From Cichorium intybus (taxonomy: Eukaryota > Streptophyta > Magnoliopsida > Asterales > Asteraceae): a stretch of DNA of 64,000 nucleotides. The notes under the pieces are model-generated. The model worked only from the letters and a program-made list of their open reading frames with translations. It had not been told where the DNA came from and did no database searches. A program made the position numbers and the translations under genes. Location: positions 84,157,357 to 84,221,356 of the forward strand of contig CM042017.1 of assembly GCA_023525715.1 (NCBI GenBank), in the 5' to 3' direction. Positions 33,379 to 45,113 of this stretch are shown here, piece by piece. Each line of letters starts with the position of its first letter. The stretch's first letter is position 1.

Positions 33379-33624
33379 ATGGACGAGATGGATCTAACTA
33401 TGTTAAGGGTGCTGCTAAATCTTGATGTCAAACAATGGAAAGAGAAGATTGAAAACCTGTAAATTAAGGGGCAAAGTGATGTTGGAAATGCAGCTTTGAA
33501 GTATTATGAGGAAGCTAATAACAATGATGTGCATTTGCAGAGCTCTCTACGTGAAGTTCTTGCACTTGTAGATAACAAAAGGAGAGATTATCAGAAGTTT
33601 GTGATGTTCTTTAAGCGTACCTAA
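33379..33624 (+). pseudogene. Helical small-protein exon, copy 2
   Basis: An ATG at 33379 (MDEMDLTMLRVLLNLDVKQW) opens an ~80-codon block with one in-frame TAA, ending DYQKFVMFFKRT-stop. It is related to the block at 32149-32388 over its C-terminal half. Charged and helical, with no recognised domain. Whether host or Helitron-captured is open. Confidence 0.45.
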
Positions 33625-34701
33625 CTAAGATCATGTTTGTGTTTGGTTTTCTTATTTCCTTCAGATGTTTTGTAAACTTTTTAAAGTTGTTGACATGGAA
33701 AAACAATGGTACTATTATTATATGTTAATGTTTTCAAAGACTTATGTTTGTATTGAAATGTAATTTTCCCATATACAGGCATGTGGATTTGTTAAACTGA
33801 AGTTGTGATCATGGTGAGTAGTTTTAAAGACCTATTTAGGGTGCTTATGATGTATTAAAACAATGTGTTTTTTTGTTATTGACTTTGATTCTTTTAGTAT
33901 ATACAAGCAGGAGGTTGCAAGCGGACTGTTTAAAAAAACGTAAGTGTAGGTCATTTATAAAATAATTGGATGATGTATCAGTGATTTTTAACCACTTACC
34001 ATTTATGGAGTATTATTTAACTGTTTATAACATTATAGTTTAGACAATTACCATTCTTATTTATGTATTTTCGGCTTGTAGAGTTGTATTCAACTGTAAT
34101 GTTTTTTGGACATTGGTAGTTATAGAAGTGGTTATAATTGAAATTTATGAGTCAACTATCAAGATAGTGGGGGGTTTATGGGCGGTTATGCTTGTTACCG
34201 TATTCACCATGTAGTATCCGTTGTTCTGATCTACTTGACATTTTTTCTATGTAGTTTATCTGAAATACGTTTTTTGTTCTGAAAGGTCTGTTGATTCTCA
34301 AATACATTCAAAACTTCAGGCTGGTCAAAGATATTCTTACTATGTTCTGTACTGAAAGTAGAAGATCTCAAAACGATAACGGTAAGTAAATCTGTATATA
34401 TATCAATTGATTCACAGCTATTTGATATGTTAGTATGTTTCGTTTTGTAAAATTAGTTATATTGGTTGTGTTTCCTCAACATAATATGTTATTCACAGTC
34501 AATTGATACCTTAGTATCTTTTTGTTGATGTAAATAACAAATGATTTATGCAAAGAAGTAGTGTTGTTCAAATAAGTTCTCAGTATCTAAATTTGTTATT
34601 TGTGAAGTGTTATCATTGCAATTTAATGATTAAGATTGTTCAAGGAGATTAGATTTTGTTATCATGGTTAATGATGAAAACGCTTTGGTTAGTCGAATTA
34701 T
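33625..34701. other. AT-rich sequence upstream of the Helitron gene
   Basis: It contains possible small exons with GTAAGT-like and tttcag-like sites (for example gataacggtaagtaa near 34380) that could be the 5' exons of the Helitron protein. I cannot define them firmly. Confidence 0.35.
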
Positions 34702-36622
34702 ATGCGTTTGAGCTCAACACAAGCTATAGTCACCCAAAATTTAACTCTTTTTCAATGTACTCAAGGCGTTTCGCATCGAGGACGTCCCCGAAAACAATGG
34801 GTTTCAGGTTTTGGTGATGATATTACAAATTGTACAAGATGTGGACGTCCAAGGCGTATAAATTATGTTGTTGATTCTGCCACTCAGTCTTATGTGGATT
34901 CAATTGGATGTAGTGATTCTACAATTGTCCCAAGCCAACGGAGTTCTCATGTACTTATTTCGTCCCGTATAGTAGTTGATGGTGATGGCAATGCGATTCA
35001 TATAATCCAAATAAGCAGTAGTGTTTTAAATTCTCAATGTAATTCTTCCATTCTACATCCAACTAATGCATCATATATTCCGGGGGTGAACATTCCATCT
35101 TCTCCTCTTGTTGTCACTCGGCGTCGAAGAGCTACATGTAATTGTTTCAAGCCAACTATTTTTTGATTTTTTATTTTAAATGTAATTATATTTTCCATTA
35201 TTGATGTTCATTCGTTTCATATAATTTCAGCTAATCCTTTGGAGTATTTCGATTGTGGGAGAGCAGATCAAACATGCTCATATTGTGGAGCTGTACTGTG
35301 GTATGTAGAACGTACTATTAAAACATACAGCCTGCACAATCCTAAATTCTCGCTATGTTGTAGTGAAGGAAAGATACAGATACCGTTGCTTACACCTGCT
35401 CGTCATCTTTTAAGTAAACTGATGGACTACAATGGGGACCAAAGATCGAAAGTGTTTAGGAAAAATATTAAGCTTCTTAATGCGATGTTTTCTTTCATGT
35501 CAACGGGTGGCAAGATAAATTCCCGATTGAATGATGTTGGAGGTCCTTATACCTATCGATTAAATGGACATAACTATCATAGAATTGGGTCGTTGTTACC
35601 TACACATGAAGACGGTCGTCCTAGTTTTTCGCAATTGTATATCTATGACACAGAGAATGAGGTTGATAATTGATTTCATGCATCAAGGCAATGTGTTCCT
35701 ATATCTTCTTATAAAAGTATTCTTAGGGCGTTAGTTCAGGAACTGATAGCTATGCTTGATGTTAGTAACTCATTAATCGAGGCGTTTAGCATGGCTAAGG
35801 ATAGGTTTAATGAATCGTCAATTCATCCTATGAAACTTACATTGCTTAGTACAAGGAAAAAGGATGGAAGACAATACAATTTACCATCTGCATCTGAAGT
35901 TGTTGTGTTGATACTAGGGGAAGGTGCACCCACAGACTGTCGTGATATTTTTATTGAAGAGCAGGGTACAGGAATCGTCAAACGCATATGTGAACTTCAT
36001 TCAAGCTTTACGTCCGTACAGTATCCATTGCTTTTTCCATATGGATAAGATGCATTTCATTTGAACATCCCTCTATCTATTGGTGGTGGCAATAAAAGGA
36101 AAAATGTTAGCTTGAGGGAATATTATTGCTTCAGTCTACATGTTAGAAAGAACGAAGGGGACACGTTGCACAGAGGCCGTTTGTTTCACACATACATTAT
36201 GGATTCTTATAGTGCGGTGCTTGATCATGATTTAGACTGGTATAAGAAAAACCAAAATACTATTCGTTTTGAGTTGTATAACGACTTGCATGACCGTATA
36301 TCAATTGGGGAAACAACTTGTGAAGGTATTGGTCGAAGAGTCATATTACCTTCATCTTTTACTAGTGGGCCTAAGCATATGATTCAACAATATCAAGATG
36401 CAATGACCATATGTCGATGGTGTGGAACTCCAGATCAAATTCTTACGATGACTTGCAATCCGAAATGGCCAGAGATTGAGCATCATGTTCAAGAACACAT
36501 ACCTGGTCAACCATCTTGTGATCGACCTCACATTATTTCATGTGTTTTTAAGATTAAGTTGGATGAGCTGATGAGAGACACATAGAAAAATAACCATTTC
36601 GGTCGGATAAAAGCTTGTATAT
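34702..36622 (+). pseudogene. Helitron replication protein, N-terminal part, truncated
   Basis: An opening block (MRLSSTQAIVTQNLTLF, 34702-35166) with a CTRCGRPRR motif is followed by a ~65-bp intron-like gap. The plant Helitron N-terminal domain comes next: EYFDCGRADQTCSYCGAVLW, LLTPARHLLSKLM, SFMSTGGKINSRLN, YRLNGHNYHRIGSLLP. It continues after single stops near 35671 and 36046 through LREYYCFSLHVRKNEGD, PSSFTSGPKHMIQQYQDAM and LTMTCNPKWPEI. The HUH nuclease motif and helicase, expected further downstream, are cut off by the copia LTR at 36623. The intact protein nicks and replicates Helitron DNA by a rolling-circle mechanism. No Helitron termini were identified. Confidence 0.88.
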
Positions 36623-37061
36623 TGTAGGTCCACAATACTTTCTAGATCAATATGATATCAATCTAATCACAAGAACAAAATAAGAACAAGGAGATTAAAC
36701 TTCAATGCACTCCTTTGATTAAAAAATGGTCTAGTACATAAGTTCTTTGGTTGCCAAGAACACTCAATAATTCTCTCTCTAATTAGCACACACTTTAAGA
36801 CAACCAACCTCACAAATGAAGCTATTAAGAGTATTTATACTCTACACCTAAACCTAGTGAAAACCCTAAGCCCATTCCTCAAAAGCCCACCAAAATTCCA
36901 AGAAACCCCAACTGAGAAACCTGGTTTCTTCGTCATTAAAACCGAACAACCAAGGGTTTTTCGGTCCCCAACCAAAAAACCAATTTAGCCCTTTAAAAAT
37001 ATATTTTCTATTTTAGTCCATATTAAATGCAAAGATTAAACCACTAAAATAATTCCTAACA
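36623..37061 (-). repeat. 3' LTR of family B copy 2
   Basis: It begins tgtaggtccacaat and ends cctaaca. A minus-strand TATA box lies at 36832-36839 and a polypurine-tract complement atctcccccttgg follows. It is related to 709-1106. Confidence 0.88.
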
Positions 37062-37559
37062 ATCTCCCCCTTGGTTTAATGCTTTCATTTAATCTTCAGG
37101 CTTCTCTTGGTGTTGACTTCAGTTGTGCACTGCAGATGAATTCTAACAATCTCCCCCTTAGTCTAGTAACGGGTATAGATGTTGATAGCTTTCAGCACGT
37201 TGCAGAGACAACTTTGTCTTTGGTATCGGACTGTCTTCAGATTTATCTTTGTAAGTTCAATAGGATAACCGGTCTTCAGCATGGGTCTTGAATTCATGGC
37301 ATCCAGCTTTTGATTTGACTTTGACTTGAGCATGGAGTGCAATTCAACATCTTCACTCTAGATCACATGAAGTAGCGAATGTAGAAGCAAACTGACTGAG
37401 GAGGAATTCAAGCAGCTTGTTACATGGAATTAAGCTTCGCCCTCTTCAGGAACAAGGATTCGTGTCAAAATTGTTGAACTTCACTTTTAGCTGACGCTTT
37501 TCGAAACGATCTTTGACTGCAAATCCTGTGGGTCATGGAGTTAGAAACTCTCACCACAG

Positions 37560-38388
37560 TTGTTCAAGGATTCATCCTTGGCTTAGAATGAGACTTCTCG
37601 CTGTATCTGTGTGAACCTAGAGGAACGTACTGCGATTGTTTGAGTATCGGTGCACTACTCGTGGCTGTTTTGATTTAGGCCCCTGCATATCCTTGATCAA
37701 AGATCTCAATGCAGTTGACAAGTCAACAAGTTGACTTGGCTCTTGGCGAGACGTTCAATGGTATCCAAACTCTGCGGAGTGTACCATTCTAGTGCCAATT
37801 TGAATCAGGTAAAGTTGTTGGGGTCTCACAGCTATTGTGGTAAACAATAACGATCACAGACCCAGAGTTTCGATATTTCATTAATGTGAGGTAAAATCAC
37901 ATTGAGTCACGAACATCTTGTTTAGAAGAAGGTATGGGTTCAAGAGTGGTATGAGCGTGTAATATGTCTTGGTTATTAGACATACCCATTGGCTAGACTT
38001 TCGAATTGTCATCAGTGTATGATTTATTACACTGAGTCATCCAACTCTTGAATTAGAAGCTTTTTAGGTAAGAGTGGTTGTTGATGCCTCACATCTACTA
38101 CTTGTGTTGTAGCAGAGATCACTGACATAGAGTGTGGAAATATCATCATCATTTGGTTTACAATGATGAATCATCTATTTCTTGTATCAGAAATATAAAG
38201 GTGGTTAAGAAAGGACTGGTGCGTGTGATAGACTACGGTGCGCAGTCTAACCATCGGCACAGACTTTTTAACTCTCGACTTTGAGTGGTTTCTCTCAAAG
38301 TGTCTAGAACTTCGTGTTGCAAAGAAACTTTTAGATTTGGTTAAGAAAGGTTGTCAGTGCTTCAAACTTACTATGGAGTAACAGTAAG
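37560..38388 (-). other. Hairpin array in the family B 3' region, copy 2
   Basis: Hairpins occur at 37963-37984 (TATGTCT/AGACATA), 38095-38115 (CTACTAC/GTAGCAG, a G-U pair in the minus-strand RNA), 38229-38249 (TAGACT/AGTCTA) and 38367-38388 (CTTACT/AGTAAG, with one more T-A pair inside). They start 132, 134 and 138 nt apart, the same rhythm as at 2002-2429. In the last hairpin three base pairs differ from copy 1 on both sides of the stem, keeping the pairing. Confidence 0.65.
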
Positions 38389-38429
38389 GATCACTAGCAC
38401 TTAAGTGTTACCTCAGCAGTGAGTGGTAT

Positions 38430-39395
38430 TGACATCGCAGCGGTCGTCATGCGGTCTAAAATAAGAAAATAAACCTCACTCTCACTTAGCACAGTGGAAG
38501 TCAGGGTCGATCCATAGGAGTTACGTGGTCGAGACAGGTGACATATTACCAACTGCAGTGTCACGCTACAGTCAGAGGACCTAGTTCCTAACTTTTGACA
38601 ACTAATCCCAATAAAACAGTTCCAAGCAAGCATGAACTAAACAATCAACCAAACCTTGTTACTTACTGAAATCAGAAGTACATCTCCAAATCAGAAGCAA
38701 AAAAGGCAATCCAAACATCAAACACAATTCAAACATCCAATGATTCATTCAAAAGCATAAAACATCAAAAAAGAGATAATTACTTGTAACCAAATGATTC
38801 ATTAACTCAAAACTCAGATCCAATGACACAAACAGTAACCAAGAGATCCAAAAACAGAAACTAAAACTAAATATCAATGGTTGTCACTCCCAAAGATACT
38901 AGCCAATGATTACTAACTATTAAACTAATTGAAAATTAAAGATAAAAACATAAAAAATACCAAAAGATAGTTGCTGAAGCTAAATCTCGGAGTCAAAGAG
39001 CCTTGGGGTCGATTTTACACCAGGTCTTCTCTAGTTTTTTCGACCTAAAAGCCTCTATTTATAGTTGCAAAAAATCTCGAGACCGCGCCGCGCATAGATG
39101 GATCTAGCGTCGCGCGTAGGGGTTTATCCCCGTTTTATCGGAATTTGAATTCTTTCCACCGCCTCATACCCGCGTCGCACGTTGATGATTTCCGCGGCGC
39201 GCGTACGTCTTTTCCTGATTTTGCCATGATCTTCAAACTTCTTCCAAATTGCATGCTTTTAGTCCCTGTTTTCATTATTTCTTTCTAAACAAGTGCTGGC
39301 ACGAAAAGTGAGAATACCCCGATGTATATGATATAATTTCACTAAGAATAGGGCTCAACAACGACTAAAATATGTGATATTACTAGGCGTTGTCA
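38430..39395 (-). repeat. 3' LTR of the Athila-type element (966 bp)
   Basis: It ends gcgttgtca and is followed by aacaccccacacttg, the complement of a purine-rich tract. A minus-strand TATA box TATAAATAG lies at 39056-39064. Upstream of it (higher coordinates) are CpG-rich patches at 39083-39116 and 39170-39208, including CCGCGGCGCGCGTACGT at 39192-39208. Confidence 0.9.
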
Positions 39396-40339
39396 AACAC
39401 CCCACACTTGTGCCTTGTTTGTCCCCAAGCAAGAGAGTTTTTAATAGATTTTAACTAAGACTCAAACAATTTTTGACTGTGTTCAGTTTCAAAGCTTATT
39501 GCTTTATGAGTTAGATTAGAGTAGTTCGTGAGAACATAATCGGAATGTTCTTTGGAATTCATGGCTTTCTAGAGAACTCTTGATTACAAATTTTCTGTCC
39601 ATAATGAAGTGTACATACTCATTCAGATTCCAAAGGCCATAAAAGAGTTGTCCATGACTTTCGATGTTGTCCGTGTAGTGAGCTTTCAGAAATACCATCC
39701 TAGACCAGACAATCTTAGGTGGTAAGGTGCATAAATGCCTTTTTCGAGGCCACCCTTTTCGGACCTACCGGCTCGAACAACAAAGGCCACTGATTGACAG
39801 TTCCTTCCTAAATTCCAATCCTAAAACAGTCCAATTTTCTAACTCCTAAAACTCAACTTATTTGACTCAACTAGTAGCATGATTATAACTACATGGTATT
39901 TCTCGAAAAATACTGATGCTATAAACAATCACAAACTATTCATTTCAAAATTATAATCTAGTAAAAATTTTGAAAAAATTGCTAAAATTTTGAAAATCGG
40001 TCATTTCCCGCAAAAATTTCAAAAAACTACTCTTTCGACCATCCACACCCCACACTTAAAATCGTACAACGTCCCTGTTGTATAAAAATTATTTAGAACA
40101 AGGGAGAAAGAGTTACCCCTTTGGACGGTAGATCGCTTGATTGGTACTCGGTGTTACAGGTACAAATACAAACAAAAAGGTCCTTGATTTCGCGTTCTGG
40201 AGTTGTAGCGCAACAGTGAACACGCCGGTAGTCAAGACAAGTGGAGGGGGCACGGTGACCCCACACTTGCTTGAAACAACTCCTCTAATTTTGGTATCAC
40301 ATGCATGACTCACAAAAAAGATTAAACACAAACAAACAA
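39396..40339. other. 3' untranslated region of the Athila-type element
   Basis: No supported ORF; a run of A/T-rich low-complexity sequence near 39950-40090, and a second ccccacactt word near 40048. Confidence 0.5.
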
Positions 40340-41607
40340 CTAAAATATAAAATATAAACAAACAAAAGATGGTAGTGTCATAAGTACAGCACAAATACTC
40401 AAAAGAAAAATAAGAAAAATACATCTATTGCCACCTGGTGGCCTGGAAGAACCGGCCTCATGATCGTGGGCTCGGGCTGGGAATGGTCGGGGGTGGTGTC
40501 CCTGCTGTGTGGCTAACTCCAAAAGTACCCCTCCGATCCACTCCAACTGCTCCTCCATCTTGGCGACTCGATCCTGCAATCGCCTAAGCTCAGTCGCCTC
40601 CTCCTGCTGTGGTGCTGGCTCTGCTGGTGCTACCGGTCTCCGACGTCTCCTACCCGGCTGGGCGTAAGCAGGCTGGGGGTCCTGGGGTGCCTCAGTCGCT
40701 GACCTCACGAACTAACTGGGCGCTGCTGCTCAATAAGCCCCATGCTCTCCAAGGCTCGCGCCGTGGTGCGAGCTGGAGGTAAAGCGGTCAAGGATGCCAC
40801 AACAGGGGCAGTAAGGATCCAGTATGAACGGGCCAAGCGGGTGATGTAATGCGCGCGGGCCAGATGACTGCTGGCAGATGCACCCGTCGCACGGGTGTAC
40901 AGGGAGACAGCTAGGGCGAACGGGAGGTGAAGGAACCTGGAGGGGTCGATGAGGACCCAGAGATATGTCATGTCCTCGCCGGACACCTTCTCGCCCGCCT
41001 CCCTATGCATGATGGAGGTGGAGACGATGCGGTGCATGAGTCGGTGAAGCGGATCGCGAAGATGGCTCTCTCTGGATGTCCCCGCCTCGTAGAATACGTT
41101 GCACAACGGTGCCCAAACCTCAGCATTGGCAGCCCTTTCGGGTTGCCCCTGAATGCACGCTGTAAGAAACTGCGTGAAATGGCGGTGCTGGAGGTCCGCC
41201 TGTGTGTATATGCCAGTGCGCCTCCCAAACACTCGGAGGTTGCACTCCCTGTGCACTCCCCCCAATCTAAATCGTACCAGCCTGGAACGGGCCTCTGCCG
41301 ATCCAGGTGCAAAATGGACAGTGGATAGGAACTCCAAAAGAAGCTCGGTATAGACTATGTCCTCCTGGTTGGCCATAAGCCTATCCCAGCCTCGGCACTT
41401 GAATGAAGCATCCCCATGGGTCCATGTGCGGTGGAGGAATGGCTCGATCTCTCCCCAAAGCCCGGCGTCTCTGAGGATTTCCTGGTCAATGAACGTCGCG
41501 TCGAGAACCCGGCGACCAATAAGCGCATCCCTCCTAGAGGCAAACTCCACAGAACTATCCAGATCCTCAGGGAACTGGAGAAACCGGTGGTCTAATCTGA
41601 ACGACAT
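40340..41607 (-). pseudogene. Athila ORF1-like protein, frameshifted near its C-terminus
   Basis: An open frame of 300 residues (41607-40705, MSFRLDHRFLQFPEDLDSS) is followed by an overlapping frame (40708-40340), so the original gene was probably about 400 residues. The first part follows the plant Athila ORF1 family pattern: GLWGEIEPFLHRTW, TELLLEFLSTVHF, LVRFRLGGVHREC and RDPLHRLMHRIVSTSIMHRE, then YLWVLIDPSRFLHLPF. The second part is Pro/Arg-rich, then a short coiled coil (RRLQDRVAKMEEQLEW) and, at the very end, a hydrophobic stretch CIFLIFLLSICAVLMTL that could span a membrane. In Athila elements this gene lies downstream of pol, in the env position. Its biochemical role is not established. 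A CpG-rich, TATA-like module lies upstream. Confidence 0.8.
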
Positions 41608-41639
41608 CTACACAAAAGAAAATTTTTGCAATTTAGGTC

Positions 41640-42180
41640 CTTTTCTTCCCCACCGCACCGCGGTGCGGCCCAAGAACCAGGGCGCGGCGCGGCGAGCAGC
41701 TGTTTCTAATTCCAAATCCAAACTCCCGATTTAACCTGTTTAAACTCAATCCAAATACACTACAAGGTAGCCTAAGTGCCGACTAACTCATCTAAGGTCA
41801 TTATTTGGCAAAATAAACACCCTACGAGTCAGCATTAGCGATTTTTAAGTTTTTGAGTTTTTTGGAGAAATCAACCAAATCAACTGCCTAATCACTAGTT
41901 TAAACACGTAAAAGCTAGTTAGAATGACATACCTTGGTAGTAGGAATGAAATGAGCAAGAAAAAACACGAGAAATTTTCGATGATCAGAGCTCTGCGGCA
42001 TGGTGTGTGTGAATAGTGTCGCGGCTTACCTTATTTACGAAGGAATCCGACCGATCAATTCCCGCGTCGCGGATATGAGCGAACCGCGGCGAGCGTACCC
42101 CCAAATTAACCCTTGCGCATCGGGTTGGTTTACGATCCTGCGGCGCGCAATTTGCCAGACCACGGCGCGGTCATCAAAAA
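41640..42180 (-). promoter_or_regulatory. Possible internal promoter upstream of the Athila ORF1
   Basis: CpG-rich patches at 41651-41700, 42061-42098 (cgcgtcgcgg ... ccgcggcgagcgtac) and 42140-42172, and a TATA-like ccttatttac at 42029-42038, repeat the arrangement seen in the element's LTR, where a TATA box is preceded by ccgcggcgcgcgtacg. Words near 42240 (gatgatataattt, cctaagaata) also recall the LTR (39330-39355). This suggests an LTR-derived segment upstream of ORF1. Inference from motif order only. Confidence 0.4.
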
Positions 42181-42356
42181 TCCAATTTCTTCAAAACAAC
42201 CCCACACTTGCCTTGGACCAATAATACCTGCAAATGACGATGATATAATTTCCTAATTACTCCTAAGAATACAATACCTAACATATGAAAAGATGGGTTG
42301 CCTCCCAACAAGCGCTAAGTTTAACGTCTTCAGCCAGACGTATTACTCCTCTACAG

Positions 42357-43438
42357 CTACGGTGGATCGTATGCCTTCTTCATTCGCTGATTTTCAGTCA
42401 CCACCGTCCCTTTGTTGATCCACTGCTCCGCAAACTTTCCTGGGTCAAATGGCTTGCCGGTCCTTCTGCTGCTGCCCGGTCGCTCCCTTCTGATTAACTC
42501 CCTTGAATGCTTGGAGGTAGCTTTGAACCTCCAAGCTCGGTCCTTCCTTCTGCATCTCTTCAAGGTCAAAGGCTTGACATGAAGCGCGCCCAGTGCCGCT
42601 CCCAGTAGTTGTGTTGTGCCTCGTTTGTTGCTCTCATCTTGTGTGTTATTTTTAGTTTGCAATTTTGGCTTGCAGTACCAATAAAGATTTTCCAATCGAA
42701 TGGGATCGGAAGGCAACATATCGGGATGCTTCCATATGTCCTCATCGATGGTATTGATCACATCTAATTTTCCATTCATGAATGGATCATGAGTGACGAT
42801 AAAATCATGTTTATTATTTTCAAATATCAATTCGTCAGCATCAACTTCTTAATCATCGTCCAACAGGTGGATCGGAACCAAGAGTGAGTGACTGGTTTGA
42901 TCTGATGGTGGTACAAAGTCACCCATCACCAGATCCTTACTTTCAAAAGACTTCAAATTTTCAAAAATTCTAGGTTCGGGGGTAGTATTGTCATCTACAC
43001 CCCCTTCCCCAATAGTATCAACAACTTCAACAATTTTGGGGATCGTTGGGCTAGGGTTAGTACTGTCACTTACAGCCCCCTCTTCAACCTCACTTTCAAC
43101 CAAATGATCTGGTGATGGTATAGGTTCGCTCATCACCGGATCACCATTGTCCACATTCTCGAAAACATCAAAAGTTGTTAAGTCAGGGGTAGTATTGTCA
43201 CCTACAACCTCTTCCTCAACAACCGTTTCGACCATCTCAGTGGTCTCTTGACTTTCCCAAGGTGCATGTCCTTCCATCACATGTTCAGGTGATGCAGGTT
43301 CACACACATTATCATTGGTATTAAAATTACTCACCTCGGCTTCTGGCGAGTTTAACGGAAATCCCAAATTCTGATCGTTCATAGAACACGACTCATCACA
43401 ATTACCTTGACGGTTGCTGTTGTATTGATGGTTGTAGT
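42357..43438 (-). pseudogene. Gag C-terminal region of the Athila-type element
   Basis: Past the LARD-like insertion the Gln/Asn-rich gag tail resumes at 43438 and runs into a 177-residue acidic frame (MNDQNLGFPLNSPEAEVSN, 43382-42849) made of loose repeats of VEEGAVSDST / DDNTTPEP type. A second frame (42830-42357) has DIWKHPDMLPSDPIRLENLY and a basic stretch SRELIRRERPGSSRRTGKPF. These may be the end of gag and a remnant leading to the lost pol. No protease motif was seen. Repeat structure and acidity suggest a disordered linker. Confidence 0.5.
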
Positions 43439-44135
43439 TGTTGGATTAGGTGTCTAAGCCATGACTAATAATTTGTATTTAGATGATTAATAGAAGCAAA
43501 GTCCATTTGGGTTGCCCTCATAGCTGGAGGTTTGGTAGAAAGTTCGGTAGAGAGAAAGGTTGGTTTATTATGGGATTAATAAATCAATAGAAATAAAAGA
43601 TATGGTTTGTTAATATATTAAAGTGATAATATATTAATTAGAAACTATATTGATTGATTAATAATTAATCAGGAATTAATTAGATTAATTTCTGTGGCAT
43701 TAATTAGATTAATCAGGAAGTCAGGGATTAAAGTCGTACAAATTCAATAGTTGAATTGCGGCGCGCGGCGCGCAAATGTATAGGCCGCGGCGCGCGTACG
43801 TATAATCCGGAAAATGGCTGACGGCTAGGGTTTCTTGTTTCCCTATAAATAGGGACCCCTAGACCTCATTATTAGGTGCTCATTCTATTATTCTCTCTCT
43901 GGAATTTTCGTGATCTTCCTCTGGCTCCCTGGGTGTGATCTCATTTGAGGCAGGACACTTGTGCTGCTTAGCTTCAAGATTAAAACTAAAGGTTAGTTTT
44001 TCTGATTTATTCTTTTAGTTAATTTTGTTTGGCCTTTAGGAATTTAGTTACATGTTCAAAGTAAGAAAACATAGATCTTTTCTAGGTTGCATGTGAGCTT
44101 AGGTTATTTAGTTCATGGTTGCGGAAAACCTTTCA
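43439..44135 (+). repeat. 5' LTR of the LARD-like element
   Basis: It starts tgttggattaggtgtctaag and ends aaaacctttca. A TATA box TATAAATAG lies at 43844-43852. A CpG-rich pair, gcggcgcgcggcgcgc (43758-43773) and CCGCGGCGCGCGTACGT (43785-43801), lies just upstream in otherwise AT-rich sequence. Confidence 0.9.
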
Positions 44136-44136
44136 G

Positions 44137-44148
44137 TGGTATCAGAGC
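44137..44148 (+). other. Primer-binding site (tRNA-iMet type)
   Basis: TGGTATCAGAGC one base after the 5' LTR. Confidence 0.92.
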
Positions 44149-45029
44149 ATTTGGTTGTTTTCTTATTGAATGGCTGTAATAGTTTTCCTAATTAGGGTTT
44201 ATTGTTTTTAAATCTTTTGGGCCTGATTTCGATTTTGGGGTTTAGGGTTTTTGAAACCCTAGCCCCTCCCCCCCTTCTTTTTCGATTTTCCTGGTTAGGG
44301 TTTTAGGAGGTTTTCTATTTTTTGGTAACTTTAATTGGTTAATTAAATGGATAACCTTAAACCCAGTTTATTTGAATTCGATAATTAGGGGTTTAAGATA
44401 GGTTTAAATTGATTTGATTAATTTGGAAAAACCTATCTACATTTGAATTAATTTAATTAATTGTTTAATTAAAAGATAATTCAAGGGATTTAATTTAATT
44501 TTGATTTAATGGTTAAATTTCGAAAATTAAAGAATAAATCCTAAAATATTTTAAAAGGTTTAAAATATCTAGATTTAATTAATTTAATTAATAGTTTAAT
44601 TAAAAGATAAATTAAATCAAATTAAAGGTTTAATTTAATTTGAAATTTAATAGTTAAATTTCAGGAGATTAAAAGATAAACCAGGAATATTTTAAAAAAT
44701 TTAAAATACATCTTATATATATTATTAAAGGTTAATACTATATGTATAAGATAAATTGGTTAGTCAAATCATTAGTAGGCCTCATTCACGAAGCTGGTCT
44801 ATAAAGTGGGTATAAGGAGACTGCCTATAAAATGGCGCTCTAATGGGTGTTCACTCTCACCCACCGCTCGCCTGATCAGTGGAGGGTCGTTAGCCGAACA
44901 GTTTTGATAGGACCGGTTAATCATTAAAAATATAATGATCAAAGTACTAGAACCCGTACAAGAATTCCCAATCTAGTTACTTTAGAAAAAATGTGAATTT
45001 GATGCTAACCCATGAAATTGCACATTGCA

Positions 45030-45090
45030 CTTTATGAGACGTTGGTGGAGCGTGTGTGGGTTACCGGCACACCAATGGGGGTTCATAAAG
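45030..45090 (+). other. Two-tier RNA hairpin, copy 1
   Basis: Outer stem CTTTATGA (45030-45037) / TCATAAAG (45083-45090); inner stem TTGGTG (45042-45047) / CACCAA (45070-45075); 22-nt loop starting gagcgtgtgtgg and ending accggca. Confidence 0.7.
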
Positions 45091-45113
45091 AGTGGCAATG
45101 GGTTTCTCGGGTG

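Noticed and set aside
34702..36622. Possible active Helitron
   Set aside because: There are in-frame stops, the HUH nuclease and helicase parts are cut off by the copia LTR, and no Helitron ends were identified.
37079..37291. 70-codon plus-strand ORF just inside family B
   Set aside because: The matching region of copy 1 does not keep the frame, and it lies in the non-coding 3' region.
40927..41328. 133-codon plus-strand ORF over the Athila ORF1
   Set aside because: The minus-strand frame has the family motifs; this one has none.
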